Source: Parabacteroides chinchillae
GTDB taxonomy: Bacteria > Bacteroidota > Bacteroidia > Bacteroidales > Tannerellaceae
Length of the DNA: 64,000 nt
NCBI RefSeq assembly: GCF_900108035.1
Contig: NZ_FNVS01000002.1
Coordinates: forward strand, 219,857-283,856
Direction: 5' to 3'
Below are positions 10,880 through 19,396 of the stretch, one piece after another. Within the stretch, counting starts at the first letter, position 1. Each line of letters opens with the position of its first letter. The position numbers were made by a program, and so were the translations under genes. The notes under the pieces are model-generated. The model had not been told where the DNA came from, searched no databases, and worked only from the letters and a program-made list of their open reading frames with translations.

Positions 10880-11824
10880 TCATTTCAACGTAGGATAAAG
10901 AGGTTTCCCCGTTTCATCCACTTCTGTCCAGCTTTTAATAGAAACCTGAGAAAAATTCACCGAGTTTTCGTCTATTATCGCATTAAACAAATAAGAATCT
11001 CCTGATTGTAACTCTCCATTAGGAACTGGGACATTTACACTATAGATCCGAGAAGTACTCTCGTTATTTACCATTACTTCCAAAGTCAATGACATTGGAG
11101 ATGTAGTCTTCAGCGGAAGCATAATATACTGAGCCAACAAGCCGTTTATACCCATTTTATCCGCTTTATCATATATTGATGCAGGAGGAATAATTCCGGT
11201 ATACAAATTCATACGAGCTCCTGTCTCCGGCGGAGTAATCATGGCCGAGACCAACTTATTTAAAATTATTCCTTCGCCACCCGATACTTCAAAAACAACT
11301 TGTGTAGCTGCATGTAAATACATAATCGGTATATTTACCTGGTTACTCATGATATCTTGTTCCGGACTATGCCACCACAAATAGTCAATGCCATTAAACA
11401 AAGGCTCAGACAGACCAGACGTAAACTTAGGAGGTATTGTAGAAAAGTTGTCAGACACAGCATAAAAATCATATATGCCGGATTCCAAATACATCTTATA
11501 ACCATCATTACCTGTTAACACACCGGGGGCAGATGTTATATATAACCCTTCAGCGTATGGTATTCCTTTAGCTCCATCTCCATTTGTTGAAGTAAAAGCA
11601 TATAATTGGTTCTGAATCCCCTTTTTCATAGGAGCCATTGTCCTGGTCAATAAATTACGATCTTCTACTGCTGCATTAAATGTAACCAATGCTTTTCCGT
11701 CGGGGTTATTACTATTTGGATTTTCCCAACCATCCTCAAAAATAATTGTATTTTTAGAACATCCCGCAAACAGCAAAACTATATAAACAAATACTACCAA
11801 GCTTACAATCTTGTACTTTTTCAT
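10880..11824 (-). CDS. Fimbrillin family lipoprotein (Mfa-like)
   Basis: Predicted surface lipoprotein of the fimbrillin superfamily, subunits of type V pili or their tip or anchor proteins. The 314-residue protein starts with a lipoprotein signal (VVFVYIVLLFAGC; lipobox FAGC). An early conserved stretch ALVTFNAAVEDRNLLTRTMAP resembles the beta-sandwich start of Mfa-like proteins, and a mid-protein MYLHAATQVVFEVSG strand and the C-terminal SGDSYLFNAIIDENSVNFSQVSIKSWTEV fit the same fold. No usher or other pilus genes are adjacent, so the gene appears as a single cell-surface protein. It is followed by the kinase operon promoter region, and PPDK lies upstream. Confidence 0.78.
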   Translation of the reverse strand: MKKYKIVSLVVFVYIVLLFAGCSKNTIIFEDGWENPNSNNPDGKALVTFNAAVEDRNLLTRTMAPMKKGIQNQLYAFTSTNGDGAKGIPYAEGLYITSAPGVLTGNDGYKMYLESGIYDFYAVSDNFSTIPPKFTSGLSEPLFNGIDYLWWHSPEQDIMSNQVNIPIMYLHAATQVVFEVSGGEGIILNKLVSAMITPPETGARMNLYTGIIPPASIYDKADKMGINGLLAQYIMLPLKTTSPMSLTLEVMVNNESTSRIYSVNVPVPNGELQSGDSYLFNAIIDENSVNFSQVSIKSWTEVDETGKPLYPTLK

Positions 11825-11935
11825 AATAAACCATTTTTAGAATTCATATTATATAATACATTTCTGATCCCTGTTTGGTTCACGATGAAAATGTTAAGCA
11901 TTCAACTCTATTTCACTTTAAATAAATTTTCAAAC

Positions 11936-11968
11936 ACAAAAGGCTGTCTCAAATGAGACAGCCTTTCT
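11936..11968 (-). terminator. Intrinsic terminator after ppdK
   Basis: Perfect 12-base stem AAAGGCTGTCTC / GAGACAGCCTTT with a 4-base loop, followed on the minus strand by TTTTGTGTTTG and on the plus strand by a longer T run. It lies 20 bases past the ppdK stop. The stem core recurs in the terminator at 26019-26056. Confidence 0.85.
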
Positions 11969-11986
11969 TTTTTTCTCTTTTTATTT

Positions 11987-14707
11987 TCAATCCTCCAACG
12001 CTGCTTGAGCCGCAGCAACACGCGCAATTGGCACCCGGAAAGGAGAACACGACACATAATTTAATCCTACCCTATGGCAGAACTTAACGGAAGAAGGTTC
12101 GCCTCCATGTTCACCACAAATTCCGCATTTTAAATCAGGACGGATAGTGCGACCTTTCTCTGTAGCCATACGGACTAATTGTCCTACACCATTCTGGTCT
12201 AACACCTGGAACGGATCGACTTTCAAAATCTTCTTTTCCAAATATACCGGCAAGAAAGAAGCTATATCATCACGAGAATAACCAAATGTCATCTGTGTCA
12301 AGTCATTTGTACCGAACGAGAAGAACTCGGCAGATGAAGCAATACGATCAGCCGTTAGCGCCGCACGCGGAATCTCAATCATTGTACCAACCTTGTAATC
12401 AATACTGTCATCCATTTCCTTAAACAGGTCGGCTGCAGCTTTACGAATTACATTTTCCTGTTCTTTAAATTCATATAGAATACCCGTCAGAGGAACCATA
12501 ATTTCCGGCTTAGTATCAATGCCTTCTTTCTTTAACTCCAGTGCAGCACCTAAAATAGCACGAGTCTGCATTTCCGTAATTTCGGGATATGTATTACCTA
12601 AACGGCAACCACGATGGCCTAACATCGGGTTATGTTCACAAAGAGATTCCACACGCTTCTGGATTTCCTTAACAGAAACACCCATTGTTTTTGCCATCTC
12701 TTCTTGTCCCTTCAAATCATGAGGCACAAATTCATGTAATGGAGGATCTAACAGACGAACTGTCACCGGACATCCGGCCATAGCTTTGAAAATACCTTTA
12801 AAGTCTTCTTTCTGGTATGGCAGTATCTTCTCCAGCGCTTTCTTTCGCCCTTCCGCATCATCGGCCAAAATCATTTCACGCATAGCTTTAATCTTTTCGC
12901 CTTCAAAGAACATGTGCTCCGTACGACAAAGACCAATACCTACAGCACCAAAGTTACGGGCTATAGAAGCATCATGCGGAGTATCTGCGTTCGTACGCAC
13001 CTGCAATCTGGTGTATTTATTTGCCAGATCCATTAATGCTGCAAAGTCACCCGACAATTCGGCTGCCATTGTTTCTACCTCGCCCAGATATACTTCGCCG
13101 GTGGTTCCGTTGATTGAGATGTAATCTCCCTCCTTCAGCGTTACACCACCCACTTCCATTGTTTTATTTTTATAGTCTATGTTTAATCCACCTGCACCCG
13201 AAACACAGCATTTACCCATACCGCGTGCAACAACCGCAGCATGTGAAGTCATACCACCACGGGCTGTAAGAATTCCTTCAGCCACAGCCATGCCTGCAAG
13301 GTCTTCAGGAGAAGTCTCAATACGAACCATGACTATTTTTTTACCATCAGCATACCATTTTGCAGCATCATCAGCAAAAAATACGATTTGCCCGGTAGCA
13401 GCTCCCGGAGATGCGGGTAAACCTTTTACTAAAACTTTAGCTTTCTTCTCTGCTTTCTTATCAAACACAGGATGAAGCAATTCATCAAGTTTATTAGGCT
13501 CTATACGTAAAAGGGCTGTTTTTTCATCAATCATTCCCTGACGCAACAAATCCATGGCTATCTTAACCATAGCAGATCCGGTACGTTTACCGTTACGGGT
13601 TTGTAAGAACCATAGTTTTCCCTCTTGTACGGTAAATTCCATATCCTGCATATCACGATAGTGATCTTCCAATTTTGTCTGAAGCATATCCAGTTCCTTA
13701 TAAATAGAAGGCATTGCCTCTTCCATAGAAGGATATTTAGCTACCCGTTCTGCTTCAGAAATACCAGCACGTTCAGCCCAACGCTGCGAACCGATTTTTG
13801 TAATCTGCTGTGGAGTGCGTATACCGGCTACCACATCTTCACCTTGCGCATTAATCAGATATTCACCATTGAATAAATCTTCTCCATTACCTGCATCACG
13901 AGAAAAACATACGCCTGTTGCCGATGTTTCACCCATATTACCAAATACCATAGCCTGGACATTAACAGCCGTACCCCACTCTGCCGGAATACCTTCCATT
14001 TTACGATACAGAATAGCACGTTCATTCATCCAACTGTCAAATACAGCACAAATAGCTCCCCAAAGCTGCTCATAAGATGAAGTCGGAAAATCTTGTCCGG
14101 TCTGTGCTTTAACTGCAGCCTTGAACTTGGCCACCAATGTCTTTAAGTCTTCAACATCCAGTTCATTATCTAATTTAACGCCCTTTGCTTTCTTCACTTC
14201 CTCGATTATCGCTTCAAACGGATCGATGTCTTCCTTGCTGGTCGGTTTCATGCCCAATACCACATCACCATACATTTGGACAAAACGACGATACGAATCC
14301 CATGCAAAACGGGCATTACCAGTCTTGCGGGTTAACCCTTCTACAACATCATCGTTTAAGCCCAAGTTCAGGATTGTGTCCATCATACCCGGCATAGAAG
14401 CACGTGCACCGGAACGAACAGAAACCAATAACGGATTCTCTACATCCCCAAACTTAGAATTCATCAAAGTTTCAATATTAGCAATAGATTTCTCTACGTC
14501 TTTCTTCAGTAGTTCTACAACTTTATCTTTTCCTAATTCATAGTATTCAGAACAAACATCAGTAGTAATCGTAAATCCGGGAGGAACCGGAACGCCAATC
14601 AGATTCATTTCGGCAAGGTTTGCCCCTTTACCACCAAGCAGATTTTTCATATCTGCTTTACCTTCGGCTTTTCCATTCCCGAACGTATAAACTCTTTTTC
14701 TTTCCAT
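11987..14707 (-). CDS. ppdK: Pyruvate, phosphate dikinase
   Basis: Interconverts pyruvate, ATP and phosphate with phosphoenolpyruvate, AMP and pyrophosphate in the cytosol, in glycolysis or gluconeogenesis of anaerobes. The ATG at 14707 gives 906 residues beginning MERKRVYTFGNGKAEG, a family-typical start; an in-frame ATG at 14764 is rejected because a minus-strand -7 box (14762-14769) would start transcription downstream of it. Domains in order: ATP-grasp (GGKGANLAEM, SVRSGARASMPGMMDT), swivelling phosphohistidine domain (ILTARGGMTSHAAVVARGMG, with the catalytic His) and PEP/pyruvate barrel (GIGLCRTEHMFF, GSVRLLDPPLHEF-like segment, CGICGEHGGEP). The gene stands alone between its promoter and a strong terminator. 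Confidence 0.97.
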   Translation of the reverse strand: MERKRVYTFGNGKAEGKADMKNLLGGKGANLAEMNLIGVPVPPGFTITTDVCSEYYELGKDKVVELLKKDVEKSIANIETLMNSKFGDVENPLLVSVRSGARASMPGMMDTILNLGLNDDVVEGLTRKTGNARFAWDSYRRFVQMYGDVVLGMKPTSKEDIDPFEAIIEEVKKAKGVKLDNELDVEDLKTLVAKFKAAVKAQTGQDFPTSSYEQLWGAICAVFDSWMNERAILYRKMEGIPAEWGTAVNVQAMVFGNMGETSATGVCFSRDAGNGEDLFNGEYLINAQGEDVVAGIRTPQQITKIGSQRWAERAGISEAERVAKYPSMEEAMPSIYKELDMLQTKLEDHYRDMQDMEFTVQEGKLWFLQTRNGKRTGSAMVKIAMDLLRQGMIDEKTALLRIEPNKLDELLHPVFDKKAEKKAKVLVKGLPASPGAATGQIVFFADDAAKWYADGKKIVMVRIETSPEDLAGMAVAEGILTARGGMTSHAAVVARGMGKCCVSGAGGLNIDYKNKTMEVGGVTLKEGDYISINGTTGEVYLGEVETMAAELSGDFAALMDLANKYTRLQVRTNADTPHDASIARNFGAVGIGLCRTEHMFFEGEKIKAMREMILADDAEGRKKALEKILPYQKEDFKGIFKAMAGCPVTVRLLDPPLHEFVPHDLKGQEEMAKTMGVSVKEIQKRVESLCEHNPMLGHRGCRLGNTYPEITEMQTRAILGAALELKKEGIDTKPEIMVPLTGILYEFKEQENVIRKAAADLFKEMDDSIDYKVGTMIEIPRAALTADRIASSAEFFSFGTNDLTQMTFGYSRDDIASFLPVYLEKKILKVDPFQVLDQNGVGQLVRMATEKGRTIRPDLKCGICGEHGGEPSSVKFCHRVGLNYVSCSPFRVPIARVAAAQAALED

Positions 14708-14761
14708 ATTCGACAGTATTATTTTAGATTTCAGTTTTGCTATCTCAACATTGCAATACCA

Positions 14762-14769
14762 CAAATATA
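14762..14769 (-). promoter_or_regulatory. -7 element of ppdK
   Basis: TATATTTG on the minus strand. It predicts transcription from about 14755, downstream of the first in-frame ATG at 14764, and so supports the start at 14707. Confidence 0.5.
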
Positions 14770-14857
14770 TGTTATTTAATAGTAGCTTATACTTATAAAG
14801 TTAAATAAATTTATATGTTTTATAACCACTCATTACCATTCGTATCAGGTAAATATG

Positions 14858-14865
14858 TACATTTG
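14858..14865 (+). promoter_or_regulatory. -7 element of rlmD, decides the start
   Basis: TACATTTG matches TAnnTTTG. Transcription would begin near 14871, after the in-frame ATG at 14855, so translation should begin further down, at the TTG at 14894. Confidence 0.5.
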
Positions 14866-14893
14866 TGTGGCGAAAATTTTAAACTTAACAACA

Positions 14894-16306
14894 TTGGCAA
14901 GAAATAAGAAACAGTTACCCTTGCTGGAAAAGGTAACAATAACGGATGTAGCCGCAGAAGGAAAGGCTATTGCAAAGGTAAACGACATGGTAGTATTCAT
15001 TCCTTTTGTTGCTCCTGGAGACGTTGTAGATATTCAACTTACCCGTAAAAAACACAGTTATGCCGAAGGGAAAGCTGTATATTTCCATGAATATTCTCCT
15101 AACCGGACAGAACCTTTCTGTGAACATTTCGGTGTATGTGGCGGCTGTAAATGGCAACATCTTCCTTATAAAGAACAACTTAAATATAAGCATAAACAAG
15201 TTATAGACAATTTAACACGTATCGGAAAAATAGAAATGGAAGAAATCCTTCCTATCCTGGGTTCCGAAAACACCACTTTCTACCGCAACAAATTGGAGTT
15301 TACTTTTTCCAATAAGAAATGGTTAACTGAAGAAGAAGTAAAGTCCGGTGCTACATTTGAATGTATGAACGGTGTCGGATTCCATATTCCGGGAATGTTC
15401 GATAAGGTGCTGGATATCCATAAATGCTGGTTGCAGGACGATATATCCAACCGTATACGCCTCTGTATTAAAGAATATTGTCTCTCACATGAAGGTTTCC
15501 CGTTTTTTGACTTGCGCAACCAGGACGGTTTTGTACGAACTCTCATGATCCGTACTGCCTCTACCGGAGATTTGATGGTCGTTCTTTGCTTTTATCACGA
15601 AGATGTAGAACATCGCGAAGCATTAATGTCGCATATTGCAGAACAATTTCCGGAAATAACTTCGTTATTATATGTAATCAATGAAAAATGTAATGACACC
15701 ATAACCGACCAGGAAGTACTTGTATTCCGCGGTAGGGATCATATTATTGAAGAAATGGAAGGCCTGAAATTTAAAGTTGGCCCGAAGTCGTTCTATCAAA
15801 CGAACAGCGCTCAGGCTTATAATCTATATAAGATAACCCGCGAGTTTGCCGGCCTTACCGGTAATGAAATGGTATACGATCTTTATACCGGCACTGGAAC
15901 CATCGCAAACTTCATCTCTCGTCAGGCAAAAAAGGTGATCGGTATAGAATACGTACCTGAAGCTATAGAAGATGCAAAAGTAAATTCGGCTCTGAATAAG
16001 ATTGAAAACACATTATTCTACGCCGGCGACATGAAAAATATCCTTACGCAAGACTTTATAAACCAACACGGACGTCCTGATGTTATTATAACAGACCCGC
16101 CCCGCGCCGGAATGCATGATGATGTGATCAACACCATTTTGTTTGCCGAACCGGAGCGAATCGTTTATGTTAGTTGTAATCCGGCAACACAGGCGCGCGA
16201 CCTAAGTCTGCTTAGCGTAAAATACGCAGTCAAAAAGGTGCAGCCCGTAGATATGTTCCCTCACACGCACCATGTGGAAAACGTAGTGTTGCTTCAAAAG
16301 AAATAA
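14894..16306 (+). CDS. rlmD: 23S rRNA (uracil-C5)-methyltransferase, RlmD/RumA family
   Basis: SAM-dependent methyltransferase of the TrmA/RlmD family that methylates C5 of a uridine in 23S rRNA. The frame opens at ATG 14855, but a -7 box overlaps that point and the first residues do not fit the family. A TTG at 14894 gives (M)ARNKKQLPLLEKVTITD, a typical start. Residues ~10-65 form the TRAM domain; cysteines in FCEHFGVCGGCKWQH match the iron-sulfur cluster motif of RlmD; the Rossmann part has DLYTGTGTIANFI, the catalytic YVSCNPAT (nucleophilic Cys) and DMFPHTHHVENV near the end. Which of U747, U1939 or another site is modified cannot be decided here. Confidence 0.92.
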   Translation: MARNKKQLPLLEKVTITDVAAEGKAIAKVNDMVVFIPFVAPGDVVDIQLTRKKHSYAEGKAVYFHEYSPNRTEPFCEHFGVCGGCKWQHLPYKEQLKYKHKQVIDNLTRIGKIEMEEILPILGSENTTFYRNKLEFTFSNKKWLTEEEVKSGATFECMNGVGFHIPGMFDKVLDIHKCWLQDDISNRIRLCIKEYCLSHEGFPFFDLRNQDGFVRTLMIRTASTGDLMVVLCFYHEDVEHREALMSHIAEQFPEITSLLYVINEKCNDTITDQEVLVFRGRDHIIEEMEGLKFKVGPKSFYQTNSAQAYNLYKITREFAGLTGNEMVYDLYTGTGTIANFISRQAKKVIGIEYVPEAIEDAKVNSALNKIENTLFYAGDMKNILTQDFINQHGRPDVIITDPPRAGMHDDVINTILFAEPERIVYVSCNPATQARDLSLLSVKYAVKKVQPVDMFPHTHHVENVVLLQKK

Positions 16307-16317
16307 ACATATATATA

Positions 16318-17712
16318 ATGTATAAAAAATGTATCCCCTTCTTGCTCTTTTTGTTTCTCTTGGGCAGTTGCTACAGTAACAAACAAGGGAAAGAAGAGGA
16401 TATTGATACACATCCTGTAGATCTGACACAATTAAAAGAAAAAGGCGAAATCACTGCTGTTACTCTGTATAGTTCTACTTCCTATTTCCAATACAAGATG
16501 CAACCTATGGGTTACGAATATGATCTTATCAATGATTTCGCCAAATCCGAAGGTTTAAAACTCAATATCAAAGTTGCCGAAAATGCTACCCGGTTAATAG
16601 AAATGCTTGAGGCCGGCGAAGCTGATGTTGTAGCCTATCCCATCCAAATAACCAACAAACTAAAACAAGAAGTACTTTTCTGCGGACGCGAAGAACAATC
16701 CAGCCAAGTCCTGGTGCAACGAGCCAATAAAGGCGATACTATACTTACCGATGTCACTCAATTGATAGGCAAAGACATTTACGTCAAACCCAATACAAAA
16801 TATTCCGAACGTCTACATAATCTGGACGTAGAACTTGGTGGCGGAATAAACATTAAGGATATTGAAAAAGATACAGTCACGACAGAAGACCTTATAGAGA
16901 TGGTCTCAAAGGGGCAAATCCCCTATACTATCAGCGACGATAACACTGCCCGGCTAAACAAAACTTATTATTGGAATATCAATATAAACCTGAAAGTCAG
17001 TTTTATGCAGCGCTCCGCATGGGCTGTACGCAAGAATAGTCCGGAGTTAGCCAAAGCCATCAATGAATGGGCATCCGACAAATCCGGTTCTTTTACCTTT
17101 AAAGCCGTGACCAAACGCTATTTTGAATTAAGCAAAGAACCATTCAGGGCAGAACTGCCGGAAGTAAAAAACGGACATATTTCTCCATACGACCAATTAT
17201 TCCGAAAGCATGCCGCCAATATCGGATGGGATTGGCAATTGCTTGCTTCTATTGCTTATCAGGAATCACGTTTCAATCCATCCGTAGTTTCATGGGCAGG
17301 AGCAGAAGGACTTATGGGCATCATGCCAAACACTGCAAAAGCTTTAGGCGTAACTCCGCACGAATTAAAGAATCCGGAAATAGGCATACGTACCGGGGTA
17401 GATTGTTTACGACGGTTCAGACAAGGCTTTTCTAGCATAAAAGATCCACAAGAAAAGCTGAAATTCACATTGGCTTCATATAATGCCGGCATCGGTCATG
17501 TTTATGATGCCCAACGTTTGGCTGAAAAATATGGCAAAGACCCTAATAAATGGGACGGTAATGTTGCCGAATATGTCCGGCTGAAAAGCGATCCGCAATA
17601 TTACAATGATCCGGTTTGCAAACACGGCTATCTTCGTGGTTCGGAAACCTATAATTACGTACAGGAAGTAATGCAACGGTATAAATACTACAAAGAGAAA
17701 ACAAATAGCTAG
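16318..17712 (+). CDS. mltF: MltF-type lytic murein transglycosylase, lipoprotein
   Basis: Cleaves peptidoglycan glycan strands in the periplasm, forming 1,6-anhydro ends. The 464-residue protein has a lipoprotein signal (LFLFLLGSC). Residues ~40-270 are a solute-binding-protein family 3 domain (MGYEYDLINDFAKSEGLKL), thought in MltF to sense ligand; residues ~285-440 are a Slt-type domain with AYQESRFNPSVVSWAGAEG (catalytic Glu in QES) and GLMGIMPNTAKALG, then LASYNAGIGHV. It follows rlmD by 11 bases and is probably co-transcribed. Its TAG stop shares the palindrome CTAG with the stop of the convergent gene. Confidence 0.92.
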   Translation: MYKKCIPFLLFLFLLGSCYSNKQGKEEDIDTHPVDLTQLKEKGEITAVTLYSSTSYFQYKMQPMGYEYDLINDFAKSEGLKLNIKVAENATRLIEMLEAGEADVVAYPIQITNKLKQEVLFCGREEQSSQVLVQRANKGDTILTDVTQLIGKDIYVKPNTKYSERLHNLDVELGGGINIKDIEKDTVTTEDLIEMVSKGQIPYTISDDNTARLNKTYYWNININLKVSFMQRSAWAVRKNSPELAKAINEWASDKSGSFTFKAVTKRYFELSKEPFRAELPEVKNGHISPYDQLFRKHAANIGWDWQLLASIAYQESRFNPSVVSWAGAEGLMGIMPNTAKALGVTPHELKNPEIGIRTGVDCLRRFRQGFSSIKDPQEKLKFTLASYNAGIGHVYDAQRLAEKYGKDPNKWDGNVAEYVRLKSDPQYYNDPVCKHGYLRGSETYNYVQEVMQRYKYYKEKTNS

Positions 17713-18239
17713 TTACCGCCTATATTTTCACGTATCATATCCTTTATGAACAGCATCACTTTTGGATGGCTGACAGGCATACCATCCAAAGCTTCTTTTA
17801 TATCATTCGTACTTAAATCGAAAAACTCTTTTCCTGACTGGTAACTAAAACAAATATTCACATCCGGATTTCCGGTAATCAACATAGCCACAGTTGCCGG
17901 CAAATCTCCCCACGGAGGACAATCTATATTAGTAGAAATAAAACGGGCCGTAACAGTTGTCCCTTTCCCCAATTCGGATATTATTGAAACACTTCCGCCC
18001 GTTTGTTCTGCATTTTGTATCAGAAAAGGAAGCCCCAGGCCTACCTTTCGGGTAGTTCGTGTGGTATAAAACGGATTAGTCACTCGCGCCAATGTTTCTG
18101 CATCCATTCCGCAACCATTATCTTTTACACATATTTCTATGGCGTCTTTGCTATCAGAAATCAAAAGACCTATTTCGGTTGCACCGGCACGGATGCTATT
18201 GGCTGTTATATCGGTTATATGAAAAGAAAGATTATCCAT
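17709..18239 (-). CDS. HATPase-domain protein of the hydrogenase-sensor cluster
   Basis: GHKL ATPase of histidine-kinase type without a phospho-acceptor domain. The 176 residues show an N box (HITDITANSIRAGATE), DNGCGMD and GLGLPFLIQNAE-type G boxes and GGSVSIISELGKGTTV. The C-terminal ~70 residues have no clear domain. It is the last of six minus-strand genes that in anaerobes (Clostridia, Thermotoga, Bacteroidetes) accompany electron-bifurcating [FeFe]-hydrogenase operons; its role there is regulatory or unknown. No hydrogenase subunit gene follows. Confidence 0.85.
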   Translation of the reverse strand: MDNLSFHITDITANSIRAGATEIGLLISDSKDAIEICVKDNGCGMDAETLARVTNPFYTTRTTRKVGLGLPFLIQNAEQTGGSVSIISELGKGTTVTARFISTNIDCPPWGDLPATVAMLITGNPDVNICFSYQSGKEFFDLSTNDIKEALDGMPVSHPKVMLFIKDMIRENIGGN

Positions 18240-18299
18240 TCATTCTGTTTTAATTATTTTAATCCTCTGCAGAGCAAATGTGTTACCGAAAGAAACAGG

Positions 18300-19061
18300 C
18301 TATGCAATCTCATCGGTTTGTCCTGATGCAGACAAACTATAGTCTTTATCTCCGGCATAAGTTTTCCGTAAATCATTGAAGGTTAAATACTCTGTTTGCC
18401 ACAAAGAGGGCTTGGTTCCTATTTGTCCGGGATAATGTGCATCCGAAGCAGAATAGCAAACATATTCATGTAAGTATGAATGCTGATTTAACAAAACCTT
18501 AAAACGCAATTTATCATTATATTCGACTGCATTTAAAGAAATGGCCGGATCAATGAATCCAAGTTGGCTAATCAAGCTAAATGAAGGACGTTCTATATGG
18601 GCTGCAACAACAAGACACCTTAAAGCCTTTGCCTTTGCTGTTATCTGGTTTATGCTTTGATCAAGTGCGGAAAGAAGAAGATAAGGCATTTCTCCGACGA
18701 TTTCATCCCGGCGATTTACCCACACCTGGTCGCCGAAACGTTCCGTATCATTCGGAATTGGCGGCAAATGTAAATCCAAATAATGTTGAAATGCGGCTCT
18801 AGCATCCTCCGATGGAAAGAGTATAAGGCAATGTGCTTCTTCGCGGGTGGTAACTTCCACCCCGGGAAAAACCTTTAAACCCAATTCTTTCCCCAGAGCT
18901 TGTACTTCGGGACATTGCAACGTGCTATTATGATCCGTCACGGCTATAGCATCCAAACCTCGCGAAAGCGCGGTTTCCACAATAACCTGAGGGCTCATAT
19001 CCAGGCTTCCGCAAGGCGAAAGACAAGTATGAATATGCAAATCTACTTTATACCGGTTCAT
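18300..19061 (-). CDS. PHP-domain phosphoesterase
   Basis: Metal-dependent phosphoesterase of the PHP family. The 253-residue protein has DLHIHTCLSPCGSLDM (first metal motif), AVTDHNSTLQ, VEVTTREEAHCLILF and a late SASDAHYPG. Substrate unknown; relatives act on nucleotides or histidinol phosphate, but in this gene context (hydrogenase-sensor cluster) the substrate has not been established to my knowledge. The ATG overlaps the stop of the preceding DRTGG gene by 4 bases, which points to coupled translation. Confidence 0.88.
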   Translation of the reverse strand: MNRYKVDLHIHTCLSPCGSLDMSPQVIVETALSRGLDAIAVTDHNSTLQCPEVQALGKELGLKVFPGVEVTTREEAHCLILFPSEDARAAFQHYLDLHLPPIPNDTERFGDQVWVNRRDEIVGEMPYLLLSALDQSINQITAKAKALRCLVVAAHIERPSFSLISQLGFIDPAISLNAVEYNDKLRFKVLLNQHSYLHEYVCYSASDAHYPGQIGTKPSLWQTEYLTFNDLRKTYAGDKDYSLSASGQTDEIA

Positions 19062-19396
19062 TCGTTAAGCAATAATTGATATATTTTTCCGGTTACTTCG
19101 AAAGCGGAAAGCGACGTCCCAAGTACGGGGACATCTTCTTCCCTACCTTTTTGCAACGTTTCTTCATCAGGAGAAGCTCCGTTTACTATTAAAACAGCCG
19201 ATATATCTTTCAGGGTAGCAACAGCAAGAATATTCTGGTGTGTCTGCATGGTTATCCAGATCATGCCTTCGTCTACATGCCCCATCACATCACTAAGCAA
19301 GTCGCTGGTATAACCTCCTGTTATTTCTTCTTCGAGGCCTTTTTCACCACAAAACACAGTCAGGCTTAATTCTTTTACTAACTCATTGACCTTCAT
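19058..19396 (-). CDS. DRTGG-domain protein
   Basis: A 112-residue protein that is essentially one DRTGG domain (ligand-binding fold also found in CBS/phosphotransacetylase proteins): LSLTVFCGEKGLEEEITGGYTSDLLSDVMGHVDEGMIWIT, then an alternating beta-alpha half ending in SAFEVTGKIYQLL. The start overlaps the end of the Fe-S protein gene by 14 bases. It is the second DRTGG gene of the cluster; the other is at 21212-21556. Probably a small-molecule or nucleotide sensor; the ligand is not known. Confidence 0.85.
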   Translation of the reverse strand: MKVNELVKELSLTVFCGEKGLEEEITGGYTSDLLSDVMGHVDEGMIWITMQTHQNILAVATLKDISAVLIVNGASPDEETLQKGREEDVPVLGTSLSAFEVTGKIYQLLLNE

